Source: Planctomycetaceae bacterium
GTDB lineage: Bacteria > Planctomycetota > Planctomycetia > Pirellulales > Pirellulaceae
DNA: 41,050 nt
Assembly: GCA_002862205.1 (NCBI GenBank)
Contig: PKCN01000121.1
Span: 1-41,050, forward strand
Reading direction: 5' to 3'
The position numbers and the translations under genes are program-made. The notes under the pieces are model-generated. The model saw only the letters and a program-made list of their open reading frames with translations. It was not told the DNA's origin and ran no database searches. Positions 1 through 7,745 of this stretch are shown piece by piece (positions within the stretch are counted from its first letter, which is position 1; every line of letters starts with the position of its first letter).

Positions 1-724
1 GATCCTCAATCACCTTATCACCATTGGCAATTGAGTTCGCGAGGGCTCCACTGCGAATTTCGGCAAGATCTGTGCCAACCGTTTTCGCCAAATAGGGTGC
101 GTCTCCACGGTGGGCTGCCTTGGCAGCTTCTGCAGCGATCGTCAAACGACTTCCCTCTGCCTCAACGGTTCCGGGCAGTTTATAACCGCTGGACCTTGAA
201 CTGCTGCTGATCCGTGTATGCCCGACCTCCATGCAGCTAACACCCGCACCCTGCAAAATGCGTCCCTCGTAGACACAACCACCGCCAACGCCTGTGCCGG
301 GGAAGATCCCCACCGCACAACGAGAATCCTTGGCGGCCCCGAACCGGTATTCCCCAAACACGCCAGCATCAACGTCATTGATGACTCGTACCGGACAACC
401 AAACTCCTTTTTCAAACTTTTTCCAATCTCTACATCATCCCATCCCAAATTTGGTGTGGTTAGAATGCGACCTGTTTCCAAGTCGATTGGCCCAGGGCAT
501 CCAATGCCTATTCCGGCAACTCGCTCCGAGTCAATCTCGTTTTCAGTCAGCAAACGACGGATCGTGGTGATGATGCGTTGGACACCGCTTTCGGCTCCAT
601 CCCGCCCCCGCGTCTTGCGACGCCGTCTGCCAATCACCTTCCAGTCGTCCTGATAGGCAATCGTTAACATTTTGGTACCACCAAGGTCGAATCCAACCCA
701 CACGTCTTTTTCCGTTGCAGCCAT
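1..724 (-). CDS. ROK-family sugar kinase (glucokinase-like), 3' end cut by window edge
   Basis: The first 241 codons are read on the minus strand from ATG at 724, and the frame is still open at base 1. The N-terminus has the phosphate-binding DLGGTK motif at about residues 13-18. It is followed by a GIGCPGPID stretch, the catalytic-region motif VINDVDAGVFGEY, and a glycine-rich GVGGGCVYEG stretch, all in the order expected for ROK kinases, which phosphorylate glucose or N-acetylated hexoses with ATP. The ROK zinc site normally has a His followed by a CxCGxxGCxE cluster. Here the EVGH histidine is present, but the following segment reads SSRSSGYKLPGTVEAEGS with no cysteine, so the usual zinc cluster is missing. 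There is no repressor HTH at the N-terminus, so this is a kinase rather than a NagC-type regulator. It is divergent from the ECF sigma gene across 441 nt. The substrate cannot be told. Confidence 0.88.
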   Translation of the reverse strand, partial: MAATEKDVWVGFDLGGTKMLTIAYQDDWKVIGRRRRKTRGRDGAESGVQRIITTIRRLLTENEIDSERVAGIGIGCPGPIDLETGRILTTPNLGWDDVEIGKSLKKEFGCPVRVINDVDAGVFGEYRFGAAKDSRCAVGIFPGTGVGGGCVYEGRILQGAGVSCMEVGHTRISSSSRSSGYKLPGTVEAEGSRLTIAAEAAKAAHRGDAPYLAKTVGTDLAEIRSGALANSIANGDKVIED

Positions 725-1090
725 TGATCCCGCCTACCTTGGAAAGAAATCAGATAACAGACCCAATTCGCACTCTCTGGCAGGCCCGCCCCCCAAAACG
801 GATGATCCAACAGCCTGTCGGCAAAGCAGACCGCAAGACTCACCGGTCTTCAACCCACCTGCCCCAAGCCCATCGCTGTTCCGCCCAGCAGATCATGGCC
901 GGCCTTCCGACTGACCTGCCCCATTGAGACTTCCCTATCAAGCTCGACCGCCGATTGCCCTTTGAAATCGGTCACCCGATCCACCAAGTTTTTCGCAGCA
1001 CCGTGTAAAAAGTACGCTGTCCCACCTTCGAAGTCTGCCGCAACGCCGCAAATTGGTGCCCCATCCCCTGAGAAGGTTGCATCAAGCCCA

Positions 1091-1152
1091 CCTTGAAACT
1101 GGTGTTTTTGTTAGTCCTTGAAATAATCCTCCAAGACGGCGCATCCTTGAAA
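1091..1152. repeat. Three direct CCTTGAAA copies upstream of the ECF sigma gene
   Basis: CCTTGAAA occurs at 1091-1098, 1116-1123 and 1145-1152, and the last two copies extend to TCCTTGAAAT. The last copy ends 13 nt before the sigma-factor ATG. No suitable -10 hexamer lies 16-18 nt after any copy, so they do not read as ordinary sigma-70 promoters. They could be binding sites for a regulator, or chance. The rest of the 441-nt divergent region (725-1165) shows no gene that I can support. Confidence 0.35.
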
Positions 1153-1165
1153 TAGCCAAGAAGAG

Positions 1166-1711
1166 ATGACTCCTGACCAATCCCCCCCAAACGACCAGAA
1201 TCCCCCTGCCGAAACGGCAGATGAAGGGATCGCTCGCCGACGGAGGGTGTTTGAAGAGACCAGAGGTGGACTGCGAGCTTTTTTGAACAAGAGGCTGCCT
1301 CAGGACTCGGATATCGACGATTGCCTGCAAGTCGTTTTTGTCAAATTGATGGAAAAAGGCGATGTTGTGGCCGCGCCGGCCCTGAGATCCTGGCTCTTCA
1401 GAGTTGCCTCTAACGAGTCAGCTAGACTTTGGAGGAGCAAGGCGGCAGCAGAAAAGATGTATCAGAAACACGGCAGTACGGAAATTCCCGTACTCGATCC
1501 CACTTCTGCAGCGATGCAAGTGGAAGCAACCGAACAACTCAAGAAAGCCCTCAAACAACTCCCCGAATCTTGGCAGCAAATTGTGTCATTGAGGATTTAC
1601 GAAAACCTGACATTCCAACAAATCGCGGATCAACTTGGCATTCCGTTGGGAACTGCCCTGACTCGCATGCGACGAGCTTTGGAGCGTCTGCGAAAGGACC
1701 TAAGCCAGTAA
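1166..1711 (+). CDS. ECF-subfamily RNA polymerase sigma factor
   Basis: A 181-aa protein with the two-domain ECF layout. Sigma region 2 spans about residues 28-95 (QDSDIDDCLQVVFVKLM, then RSWLFRVASNESARLWR). Sigma region 4 spans about 122-176 and contains a helix-turn-helix (LTFQQIADQLGIPLGTALTRM) that would bind the -35 element. Regions 1.2 and 3 are absent, as expected for ECF factors. The ATG at 1166 directly follows AAGAAGAG, so Shine-Dalgarno spacing is poor, but no better start precedes the conserved region. The gene lies 6 nt upstream of a one-TM protein that probably restrains it. Four further genes follow on the same strand, so it heads an operon and probably controls it. The ECF group and the inducing signal cannot be read from sequence alone. 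Confidence 0.93.
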   Translation: MTPDQSPPNDQNPPAETADEGIARRRRVFEETRGGLRAFLNKRLPQDSDIDDCLQVVFVKLMEKGDVVAAPALRSWLFRVASNESARLWRSKAAAEKMYQKHGSTEIPVLDPTSAAMQVEATEQLKKALKQLPESWQQIVSLRIYENLTFQQIADQLGIPLGTALTRMRRALERLRKDLSQ

Positions 1712-1717
1712 TCACGA

Positions 1718-2374
1718 ATGCATAGCTTCGACCCAAACCATAACGAACAACGTCGCAGTAGCGGCATTTTACCTGATGATGGCAAGGATCAGTGTCTGCA
1801 ATACCTGCTCAACGAGCTGCAACCTGATCAGGTTGCAGCGTTCGAAAAACAACTAGCCAATTCGGAGCAGTTAGCTGAAGAACTTCAAAGACAATCAGAA
1901 ATGATTGCGATGCTTTCCGACGCATCTGCAGGCAGCACCACCGTACCGGATCTCAAGCGTCCTCTTGAGGATCGTCCTGGCCAAAAGAATCTGGTGAAGT
2001 TGGCTTGTATAGCACTTGCCGTTTGCATCACAGGCCTCGCCTTCCGAACATGGTGGTCATCAACCGAACCACAAGCAATTCGCGAAGCATCCAGTGAAAC
2101 GCTGGCGGAAGCGAAGAGCCAGCATGACCCACCGAACACAACTGTTTCAGAGTCAACACTGATCGCCAGAGCATGGGCAGATGGTCAAATGGAAAAAGAC
2201 TCGGATATCCTGTCCGGGGCAACACTTCTTGGTGCAGAGCCCCAGCCCATCATTTCCTTGGATGATAAATTTGCAGCACAGGATGAAGAAACGAAAGATG
2301 CTTCAAATGAATCGTTCTCATGGATGTTCACCGCCGCATATGAGATTCAAGAAGTGGAAACAAATGATGGCTGA
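1718..2374 (+). CDS. Putative membrane-anchored anti-sigma factor (no zinc motif)
   Basis: A 218-aa protein. Residues about 24-66 form an acidic helical domain (DQCLQYLLNELQPDQVAAFE and following) that resembles the N-terminal helical part of anti-sigma factors. A linker follows, then one transmembrane helix at about 92-110 (VKLACIALAVCITGLAF), and about 100 residues of acidic, Ser/Thr-rich sequence that would be extracytoplasmic. The zinc-binding HxxxCxxC motif of ZAS anti-sigmas is absent. The assignment rests mainly on position: it begins 6 nt after the ECF sigma gene and has the N-in, one-TM layout common to such regulators. The C-terminus gives no recognisable sensor domain. Its last codons overlap the start of the next gene, implying translational coupling. 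Confidence 0.62.
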   Translation: MHSFDPNHNEQRRSSGILPDDGKDQCLQYLLNELQPDQVAAFEKQLANSEQLAEELQRQSEMIAMLSDASAGSTTVPDLKRPLEDRPGQKNLVKLACIALAVCITGLAFRTWWSSTEPQAIREASSETLAEAKSQHDPPNTTVSESTLIARAWADGQMEKDSDILSGATLLGAEPQPIISLDDKFAAQDEETKDASNESFSWMFTAAYEIQEVETNDG

Positions 2375-3056
2375 TCTACTCCAGAAAATGTTGCTGCCAG
2401 GCATCTGTTTTTGCCTGCTTCTCACCTGCTCTTCGCTGCTGCAAGGTGAAGATTTGCAGTCCGCTTCAAACAGAAAAAGCGAAGTGAATACGGAGAAATC
2501 GTCGGAGCAAACAAAGAATCGTGAATTGAATATCCAGAACGAACAACTCACCCATGAATTGGTAAATGAGCATCTTCCCCAACTTATATCTCTGCTGAAA
2601 CAATTAAAAACTGACCAACCTCGGCAATACGAGCGGGCAATCTGGGATTTGGCGCGTTCAGCCAAAAAACTGAACGCTGCAAAGAAACGGGATAAGCAGC
2701 TTTTCGAAGTCGAGCTAGAGCTTCTTAAGGCGGAAACGGAGGCGAACTTAATCGCGGCAAGGCTCAAAGTTCGTGACAAGCCGAATGATCGAAAGTACCT
2801 GCGAGAAGCGGTCGCTCGCTTACACGCCGCAAAGCAAAGTAAAATGCGGTACGAGATCGAGCTTTATCAGAAACGGCTTGCACGCGATCAGGCATTGCTC
2901 ACAACTGCTGAACAACGCCTTTCAGATTTTCAGGGCAACCCGAAGAACGCCGTAGCAGAATCCTATCTCGCGATGCTGCGTAAAGCAGGACGCAAACCAG
3001 CTAACAGTGAACAGAAAAAGAAAAGACAGAAGACTGTAACGACATCTTCCGAATGA
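2364..3056 (+). CDS. Exported coiled-coil protein of unknown function
   Basis: The frame is open from 2181, but the ATG pair at 2364 and 2367 is the likely start. It overlaps the stop of the preceding gene by about 11 nt and leads directly into a hydrophobic signal sequence (LLPGICFCLLLTCSSLLQG). The mature part, about 200 aa, is rich in Lys, Glu, Arg and Ala with long heptad-like helices (for example LFEVELELLKAETEANLIAA), so it is predicted to be largely coiled coil. No catalytic motif is visible. The stop TGA overlaps the next start as ATGA at 3053-3056. Its place between an anti-sigma and a PSCyt2/PSD1 protein suggests a periplasmic accessory or sensory part of the same operon. I do not recognise a named family. 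Confidence 0.72.
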   Translation: MMADLLQKMLLPGICFCLLLTCSSLLQGEDLQSASNRKSEVNTEKSSEQTKNRELNIQNEQLTHELVNEHLPQLISLLKQLKTDQPRQYERAIWDLARSAKKLNAAKKRDKQLFEVELELLKAETEANLIAARLKVRDKPNDRKYLREAVARLHAAKQSKMRYEIELYQKRLARDQALLTTAEQRLSDFQGNPKNAVAESYLAMLRKAGRKPANSEQKKKRQKTVTTSSE

Positions 3057-5938
3057 TGAATATGATCCGCCAAATCTTTCCCTACCTGCACCCTTTGATG
3101 ACCAAACCAATGATCCATCTCTGCCAAAAAGATCTGCCGGTTGGAATCCTGGCCTTCGTCTGTGGATGCATGATTGCAAGTCATGTTGCAATGTCGCCAG
3201 CGTTTGCTGATCCAGCAAATGCAAAATCCCGGTCTGCAGAATCTTCGAATGAAACAGATGCGACCCTGCAACCCCTCAGCAAGCGGTTCGCTAACAAGGA
3301 CACGGCCGAGGTCCCTGACTTTCAGAAACATGTGATTCCACTTCTGGGTCGCCTTGGGTGCAATGGAAGAGCCTGTCATGGATCGTTTCAAGGGCGGGGA
3401 GGCTTCCAACTTTCGCTGTTTGGCTATGACTTCAAAGCAGATCATGATGCGTTACTTGACGCCGCCTCGGGTCGCGTTGATGTCGATGATGTGGCTGAAA
3501 GTCTGATTCTTTCCAAGCCAAGTGACGCAGATCTTCACGAGGGGGGCAAGCGTTTTGACAAGGGCACCTGGCAGCATCACGTACTTCAACAATGGATCAA
3601 GGCCGGAGCAACACACGATGCCAACACCATTCATGAATTGAATCGTGTAGACATCAGCCCTGCTGAAATACTGTTTTCCGACAAAGGTGAAACAGTGAAG
3701 TTGACCGCAATCGCTCACTGGAAAGATGGAAGCTCAGAGGATGTAACGGAGCTATGTCGATTCAGCTCGAATAATGACGCCATCGCTGAGATTGACAACA
3801 CAGGGCGAATCCAATCCGGGGGCCGGGGCGATACACACGTCGTCGTTTATTACGATAAAGCGGTGATTCCTGTCCCCGTCATAAGACCGGTCGGTGCTTC
3901 AATCCAGTCGATAGCATCACAGCCCAAACATTCCATTGATCGCCTTGTAAAGCAAAAGCTGGACAAACTGGGGATCGTTCCCTCTGGTCTCTGCACTGAT
4001 TCTGAATTTATACGCAGAGCCTCTCTGGACATCACAGGAATTCTTCCCGAGGCCGAAGTGGTACGTCAGTTCCTGGCTGACGACTCCGTTAACAAACGTG
4101 AAGAATTGATTGACGGCTTGCTTGCTTCCCCTGGTTACGCAGCGTGGTGGGCAACAAGATTCTCCGACTGGACCGGCAACAGCGATGAACAGCTTACAAA
4201 TGTCTTGCCGATTCGAAATGCAGCGACCCGACTTTGGTACGAGTGGCTACGCGCCCGCCTGCAAAAAAATGTGCCCTACGATGAGATCATTGAAGGAATC
4301 GTCACCGCCGAAAATCGCCAACCCAATGAAGACTATGTCAGTTACTGCGAAACCATGACGCAGGCATGCAAACCGGGGAATGAAAAACTGTTCGCCGAGC
4401 GTGATGGGCTACCCATATTTTGGGGCCGTCGTAATTTCATAAAGCCTGAAGAACGAGCCATCGGCTTCGCCTACACCTTCCTGGGTGTACGAATCGAATG
4501 TGCACAATGCCATAAGCATCCATTCGACAAATGGTCAAAAAATGATTTTGAGAGTTTTTCGAAACTTTTCACTCCTATTCGCTACAACGCGAATCTCGTT
4601 AACAAGGAATCGAAACAGGAGCGTCAAGAGCTATTGGATGCGATTACCAACGGTGAAAAACTGCGAGGTGGTGATCTGAGGCGGGCAGTTCAAAAGAGTG
4701 CTCAACAAGGGAAAACCGTTCCATTTGGCGAATTGATTTTTGACGACAGCAACATCAAACGACTGCGAAAAACGCAGGCACAAGCCCAGCGTAAGCGCGG
4801 TAAACCTAGAGCGATAAAAATCCCCACGGGAAAAATTCTCGGTGTAGAAGAGCTGGTACCTCTTGATGTCGATCCACGGGACGCCTTGATGGCATGGCTG
4901 CGATCTGCGGACAATCCGTACTTCGCCAAAGCAATCGTCAATCGCGTCTGGAGCAACTACTTCGGCGATGGCATTGTCAGCCCAACAGATGACATGAATC
5001 TTGCCAATCCTCCAGTCAACCAACCATTGATGGACCATCTGGCAGACGAATTCATCCGACACGACTTTGATCTGAAATGGTTGCACCACAAAATCGTGAC
5101 CAGCGAGACCTACCAGCGATCGTCTGAAACGAACACGACCAACCTGATGGATCGCACCAATTTCTCTCATCATGTACCGCGGCGTCTGCCCGCGGAAGTC
5201 GTTTATGACGCTGTGATCCTCGCTACTGGTTCTGATCAACACGCCGAAAAAATCCGAACTGATCTCAATCAGATGGCGATCGCGGAAGGCAAGCCAAAGC
5301 GGCGGAATCAGCAGGACTTCGCCCTCGAAGTATTCGGGCAGTCCATACGTGAATCCAATTGTGACTGCGATCGCAGTGATGCTCCCAGCCTGCTTCAATC
5401 CATTTATCTACGAAATGACGCAGACATGCACAAGCGGCTTAGTGACAAGAACGGCTGGGTCGCCCAAGCGTGTTCAGAGCTTGGAGTTGCAGGCCCTGAA
5501 AACAGCCCTGAACCTCGCAAGGCAGCATCACGAAAGCGGGCAGAAAGCTACCGCAAGCAGTTTCTTTTGCGAGTGGCACAATACCAAAAACTATCCGTAG
5601 AGAAGCAGTCGGGCGCCAAGCCACAACTCCAACGAGATTACAATCGCATGAATGCGAAGCTGAAATCCATGAAGCTTGATGTGCCCAAACTTTCAAAGCT
5701 CTTGAAAGACAGAAACGCATGGCCAGAGTTGAATGCTCCAAATTCAATCAAGGCACCGGTCAAAACAATTCGAGAATTGATTGAAGAAGCTTACCTGCGA
5801 ACGCTGAGTCGCTACCCAGAACCTGAGGAGACAGAAATATCCGTCTCCTTCATCGAAGAATCCAAGACTCCTGCAGATGGAATGCAATCACTGCTTTGGG
5901 CACTTGTGAACACGAAAGAATTCATACTCAGTCACTGA
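3053..5938 (+). CDS. PSCyt2/PSD1 (DUF1549/DUF1553) planctomycete cytochrome-type protein
   Basis: A 961-aa exported protein with an N-terminal signal sequence ending near SPAFADP (about residue 52). Residues about 88-190 form a cytochrome-c-like segment with CNGRACH (C103, C108, H109), a CX4CH spacing rather than the usual CX2CH. A bacterial Ig-like (BIG_2-type) segment follows at about 200-280. Next comes DUF1549/PSCyt2 (SIDRLVKQKLDKLGI, then FIRRASLDITGILPE), with the conserved ECAQCHKHPFDKWSKNDF near residue 482, which carries a normal CXXCH. DUF1553/PSD1 follows (NPYFAKAIVNRVWSNYFG, then YLRTLSRYPEPEE). The family is greatly expanded in planctomycetes, usually paired with DUF1501 proteins, as here. 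It is presumed to be a periplasmic haem protein linked to substrate breakdown, but the reaction is unknown. The start overlaps the preceding stop. Confidence 0.93.
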   Translation: MMNMIRQIFPYLHPLMTKPMIHLCQKDLPVGILAFVCGCMIASHVAMSPAFADPANAKSRSAESSNETDATLQPLSKRFANKDTAEVPDFQKHVIPLLGRLGCNGRACHGSFQGRGGFQLSLFGYDFKADHDALLDAASGRVDVDDVAESLILSKPSDADLHEGGKRFDKGTWQHHVLQQWIKAGATHDANTIHELNRVDISPAEILFSDKGETVKLTAIAHWKDGSSEDVTELCRFSSNNDAIAEIDNTGRIQSGGRGDTHVVVYYDKAVIPVPVIRPVGASIQSIASQPKHSIDRLVKQKLDKLGIVPSGLCTDSEFIRRASLDITGILPEAEVVRQFLADDSVNKREELIDGLLASPGYAAWWATRFSDWTGNSDEQLTNVLPIRNAATRLWYEWLRARLQKNVPYDEIIEGIVTAENRQPNEDYVSYCETMTQACKPGNEKLFAERDGLPIFWGRRNFIKPEERAIGFAYTFLGVRIECAQCHKHPFDKWSKNDFESFSKLFTPIRYNANLVNKESKQERQELLDAITNGEKLRGGDLRRAVQKSAQQGKTVPFGELIFDDSNIKRLRKTQAQAQRKRGKPRAIKIPTGKILGVEELVPLDVDPRDALMAWLRSADNPYFAKAIVNRVWSNYFGDGIVSPTDDMNLANPPVNQPLMDHLADEFIRHDFDLKWLHHKIVTSETYQRSSETNTTNLMDRTNFSHHVPRRLPAEVVYDAVILATGSDQHAEKIRTDLNQMAIAEGKPKRRNQQDFALEVFGQSIRESNCDCDRSDAPSLLQSIYLRNDADMHKRLSDKNGWVAQACSELGVAGPENSPEPRKAASRKRAESYRKQFLLRVAQYQKLSVEKQSGAKPQLQRDYNRMNAKLKSMKLDVPKLSKLLKDRNAWPELNAPNSIKAPVKTIRELIEEAYLRTLSRYPEPEETEISVSFIEESKTPADGMQSLLWALVNTKEFILSH

Positions 5939-6057
5939 ATACACAGTCACTCAACTGAGCCTTTCTCCCAACATTCACTTGGCACCGGAAAGGGTCATCC
6001 CTACGCCAAGAAACCGATCTTTACGCGCCGCAAACTGACAGAAAATGAGTTATTGTC

Positions 6058-7362
6058 ATGAAACTACATCGCACATGTGACGGAATGCAACGTCGGGACA
6101 TGCTGAAAGCCGGGGTGTTGTCGCTCGGTGGATTGACCTTGGGCAACTACATGCAAATGGCTCATGCTGGTCAAGTCCAACCCGGCCGCGCCGACCGTGC
6201 CATCTTTATCGAGTTACCAGGTGGCCCTTCGCATTTGGACACCTTCGATATGAAACCAGATGCGGCCAGTGAATACCGCGGCAGTTTCAACCCTATCCCT
6301 ACCAATGTGCCGGGCATCCAAATCTCGGAACACTTGCCAAAACTGGCGACGGTCGCCGACAAATTCGCCATCCTTCGTGGTGTCAGTCACACACTGGCCG
6401 CACACCGACTGGGACGCGAGTATGTGAACACAGGTAGCAAGCCGATTCCGGCACTCGAGTATCCCGGCTACGGATCTGTGCTGTCCAAAGAACAGCCCAG
6501 CGAAACTGAAATTCCAAGTCTGGTTGCCGTTCCAAAGGCTGGGCAAGGTGCTGGCTTCCTTGGAATCCGCTTCGCGGCCCTGGAAACAAATGCTTCTCCA
6601 AATTATGGCGAGCCATTCTCTGTTCGTGGTATCTCGCTGAGTGGAGGGATCGGCATCGACGAAGTCCAACGACGTCAGAACCTGTTGAAGAAACTTGACC
6701 GGAGATTTGCAAAGCTTGAAAAGAATGATCAGTTGCTTGAAGGTCTGGACAAATTCGGCGATCAAGCCTACTCGATGATTACATCAGCTCGCGCACGAGA
6801 AGCATTTGATATCAGCCGGGAACCAGAAAGCTTCTCAAGACAATTTGGTGAAGAATCGTTCGGACAAAGCTGCATGCTGGCTCTGCGTCTCGTGGAATCA
6901 GGGGTCCGACTCGTCAGTGTGCAACTTGGCGGCTGGGATACTCACACCGACAACTTCAGCAGACTGAAGGACAACAATTTGCCCAAACTTGATGCTGGCC
7001 TCAGCGGCTTGCTGAAAGGTCTGGAACAACGAGGGCTGTTGGAAACAACCGCCGTGTTTGTAACTGGTGAATTCGGACGAACGCCAAAAATCAATTCCAG
7101 AAGCGCCGAAGGTGGACGGGATCACTACCCTCGGTGCATGTTCATGCTGATGGCTGGTGGTGCCGTCAACGGTGGTCAAGTCATCGGTGAGAGCGATGAC
7201 AATGCCTCAGGCCCCAGGCATGAAGGGATCTCCCCCGATGACGTCGCAGCCAGTTTCTACCACAACCTGGGGATCGATCCCACGATGGAATATGACACCA
7301 ACACTGGGAGACCGATCACGCTGGTACGTGACGGCAGGATCATCGACGAGCTGTTCTCATAA
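6058..7362 (+). CDS. DUF1501 family protein with Tat-type signal
   Basis: A 434-aa protein of the DUF1501 family, which is distantly related to the alkaline phosphatase/sulfatase fold. The N-terminus has a twin-arginine signal: RRDMLKAG, then a hydrophobic stretch, then MAHAG. ATG 6085, just before the RR, is a possible alternative start. Family landmarks are FIELPGGPSHLDTFDMKP near the N-terminus, AILRGVSHTLAAHRLG, LGGWDTHTDNF, VFVTGEFGRTPKIN and GGRDHYPRCM; these His/Asp/Glu positions are likely metal-site residues. It lies 119 nt after the PSCyt2/PSD1 gene and is probably co-transcribed with it. The two families are repeatedly neighbours in planctomycetes, suggesting joint action in the periplasm; the substrate is unknown. 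A strong hairpin with a U-run lies 31 nt downstream. Confidence 0.92.
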   Translation: MKLHRTCDGMQRRDMLKAGVLSLGGLTLGNYMQMAHAGQVQPGRADRAIFIELPGGPSHLDTFDMKPDAASEYRGSFNPIPTNVPGIQISEHLPKLATVADKFAILRGVSHTLAAHRLGREYVNTGSKPIPALEYPGYGSVLSKEQPSETEIPSLVAVPKAGQGAGFLGIRFAALETNASPNYGEPFSVRGISLSGGIGIDEVQRRQNLLKKLDRRFAKLEKNDQLLEGLDKFGDQAYSMITSARAREAFDISREPESFSRQFGEESFGQSCMLALRLVESGVRLVSVQLGGWDTHTDNFSRLKDNNLPKLDAGLSGLLKGLEQRGLLETTAVFVTGEFGRTPKINSRSAEGGRDHYPRCMFMLMAGGAVNGGQVIGESDDNASGPRHEGISPDDVAASFYHNLGIDPTMEYDTNTGRPITLVRDGRIIDELFS

Positions 7363-7393
7363 TGCCAGCATGACAGACTCACCCTATAAGAAT

Positions 7394-7430
7394 AGCCGTC
7401 GGTGGCTCACTGCACCGGCGGCTGTTTTCG
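7394..7430 (+). terminator. Rho-independent terminator after the DUF1501 gene
   Basis: AGCCGTCGGTG (7394-7404) pairs with CACCGGCGGCT (7413-7423) over 11 positions with one G-U wobble and an 8-nt loop. GTTTTCG follows. Placement 31 nt after the DUF1501 stop fits the end of the ECF operon. Confidence 0.75.
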
Positions 7431-7559
7431 TTGGCGGCTGTTTGCGTTGCCAAGTGCTTTGGATTCCTGCCAGCCGGACGTGGCATGCCTGAGCGCCCCT
7501 GCCGAGTTTCGCCTCGACGCTGCACTCCCTCGGTGAAAGCAGGGTGACCAAATAGAGAA

Positions 7560-7596
7560 GGGCCATGGTGAAGCCCTCCCTGCCTCACCATGGCCC
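7560..7596. other. Perfect 12-bp inverted repeat (hairpin)
   Basis: GGGCCATGGTGA (7560-7571) and TCACCATGGCCC (7585-7596) are perfect reverse complements around a 13-nt loop. It lies between the convergent DUF1501 and Cys-rich genes. There is no U-run on either side, so it may be a bidirectional transcription barrier or a protein site. Part of its right arm recurs at 8461-8473. Confidence 0.6.
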
Positions 7597-7604
7597 ATCA
7601 ATGC

Positions 7605-7629
7605 TGGAACGATGGCACCGATCGTTCCA
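7605..7629. other. Perfect 9-bp inverted repeat (hairpin)
   Basis: TGGAACGAT (7605-7613) pairs with ATCGTTCCA (7621-7629) with a 7-nt loop. It sits 9 nt after the larger inverted repeat in the same convergent gap. The remaining sequence to 7745 holds only a weak AGGACTT/AAGTCCT stem (7701-7721) near the end of the Cys-rich gene. Confidence 0.55.
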
Positions 7630-7745
7630 CCCTCCCAATCCATGGTATGAGTGACATCGGTAAATTTAGTGAGGCAGCTGCACCAGAACTTGCGTAGACG
7701 AGGACTTTTTTTGGAAGTCCTGAAAATGACTGTCAGCCGTGCGGC

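Noticed and set aside
4631-5398. 255-codon minus-strand frame
   Set aside because: Antisense to the conserved DUF1549/DUF1553 coding sequence.
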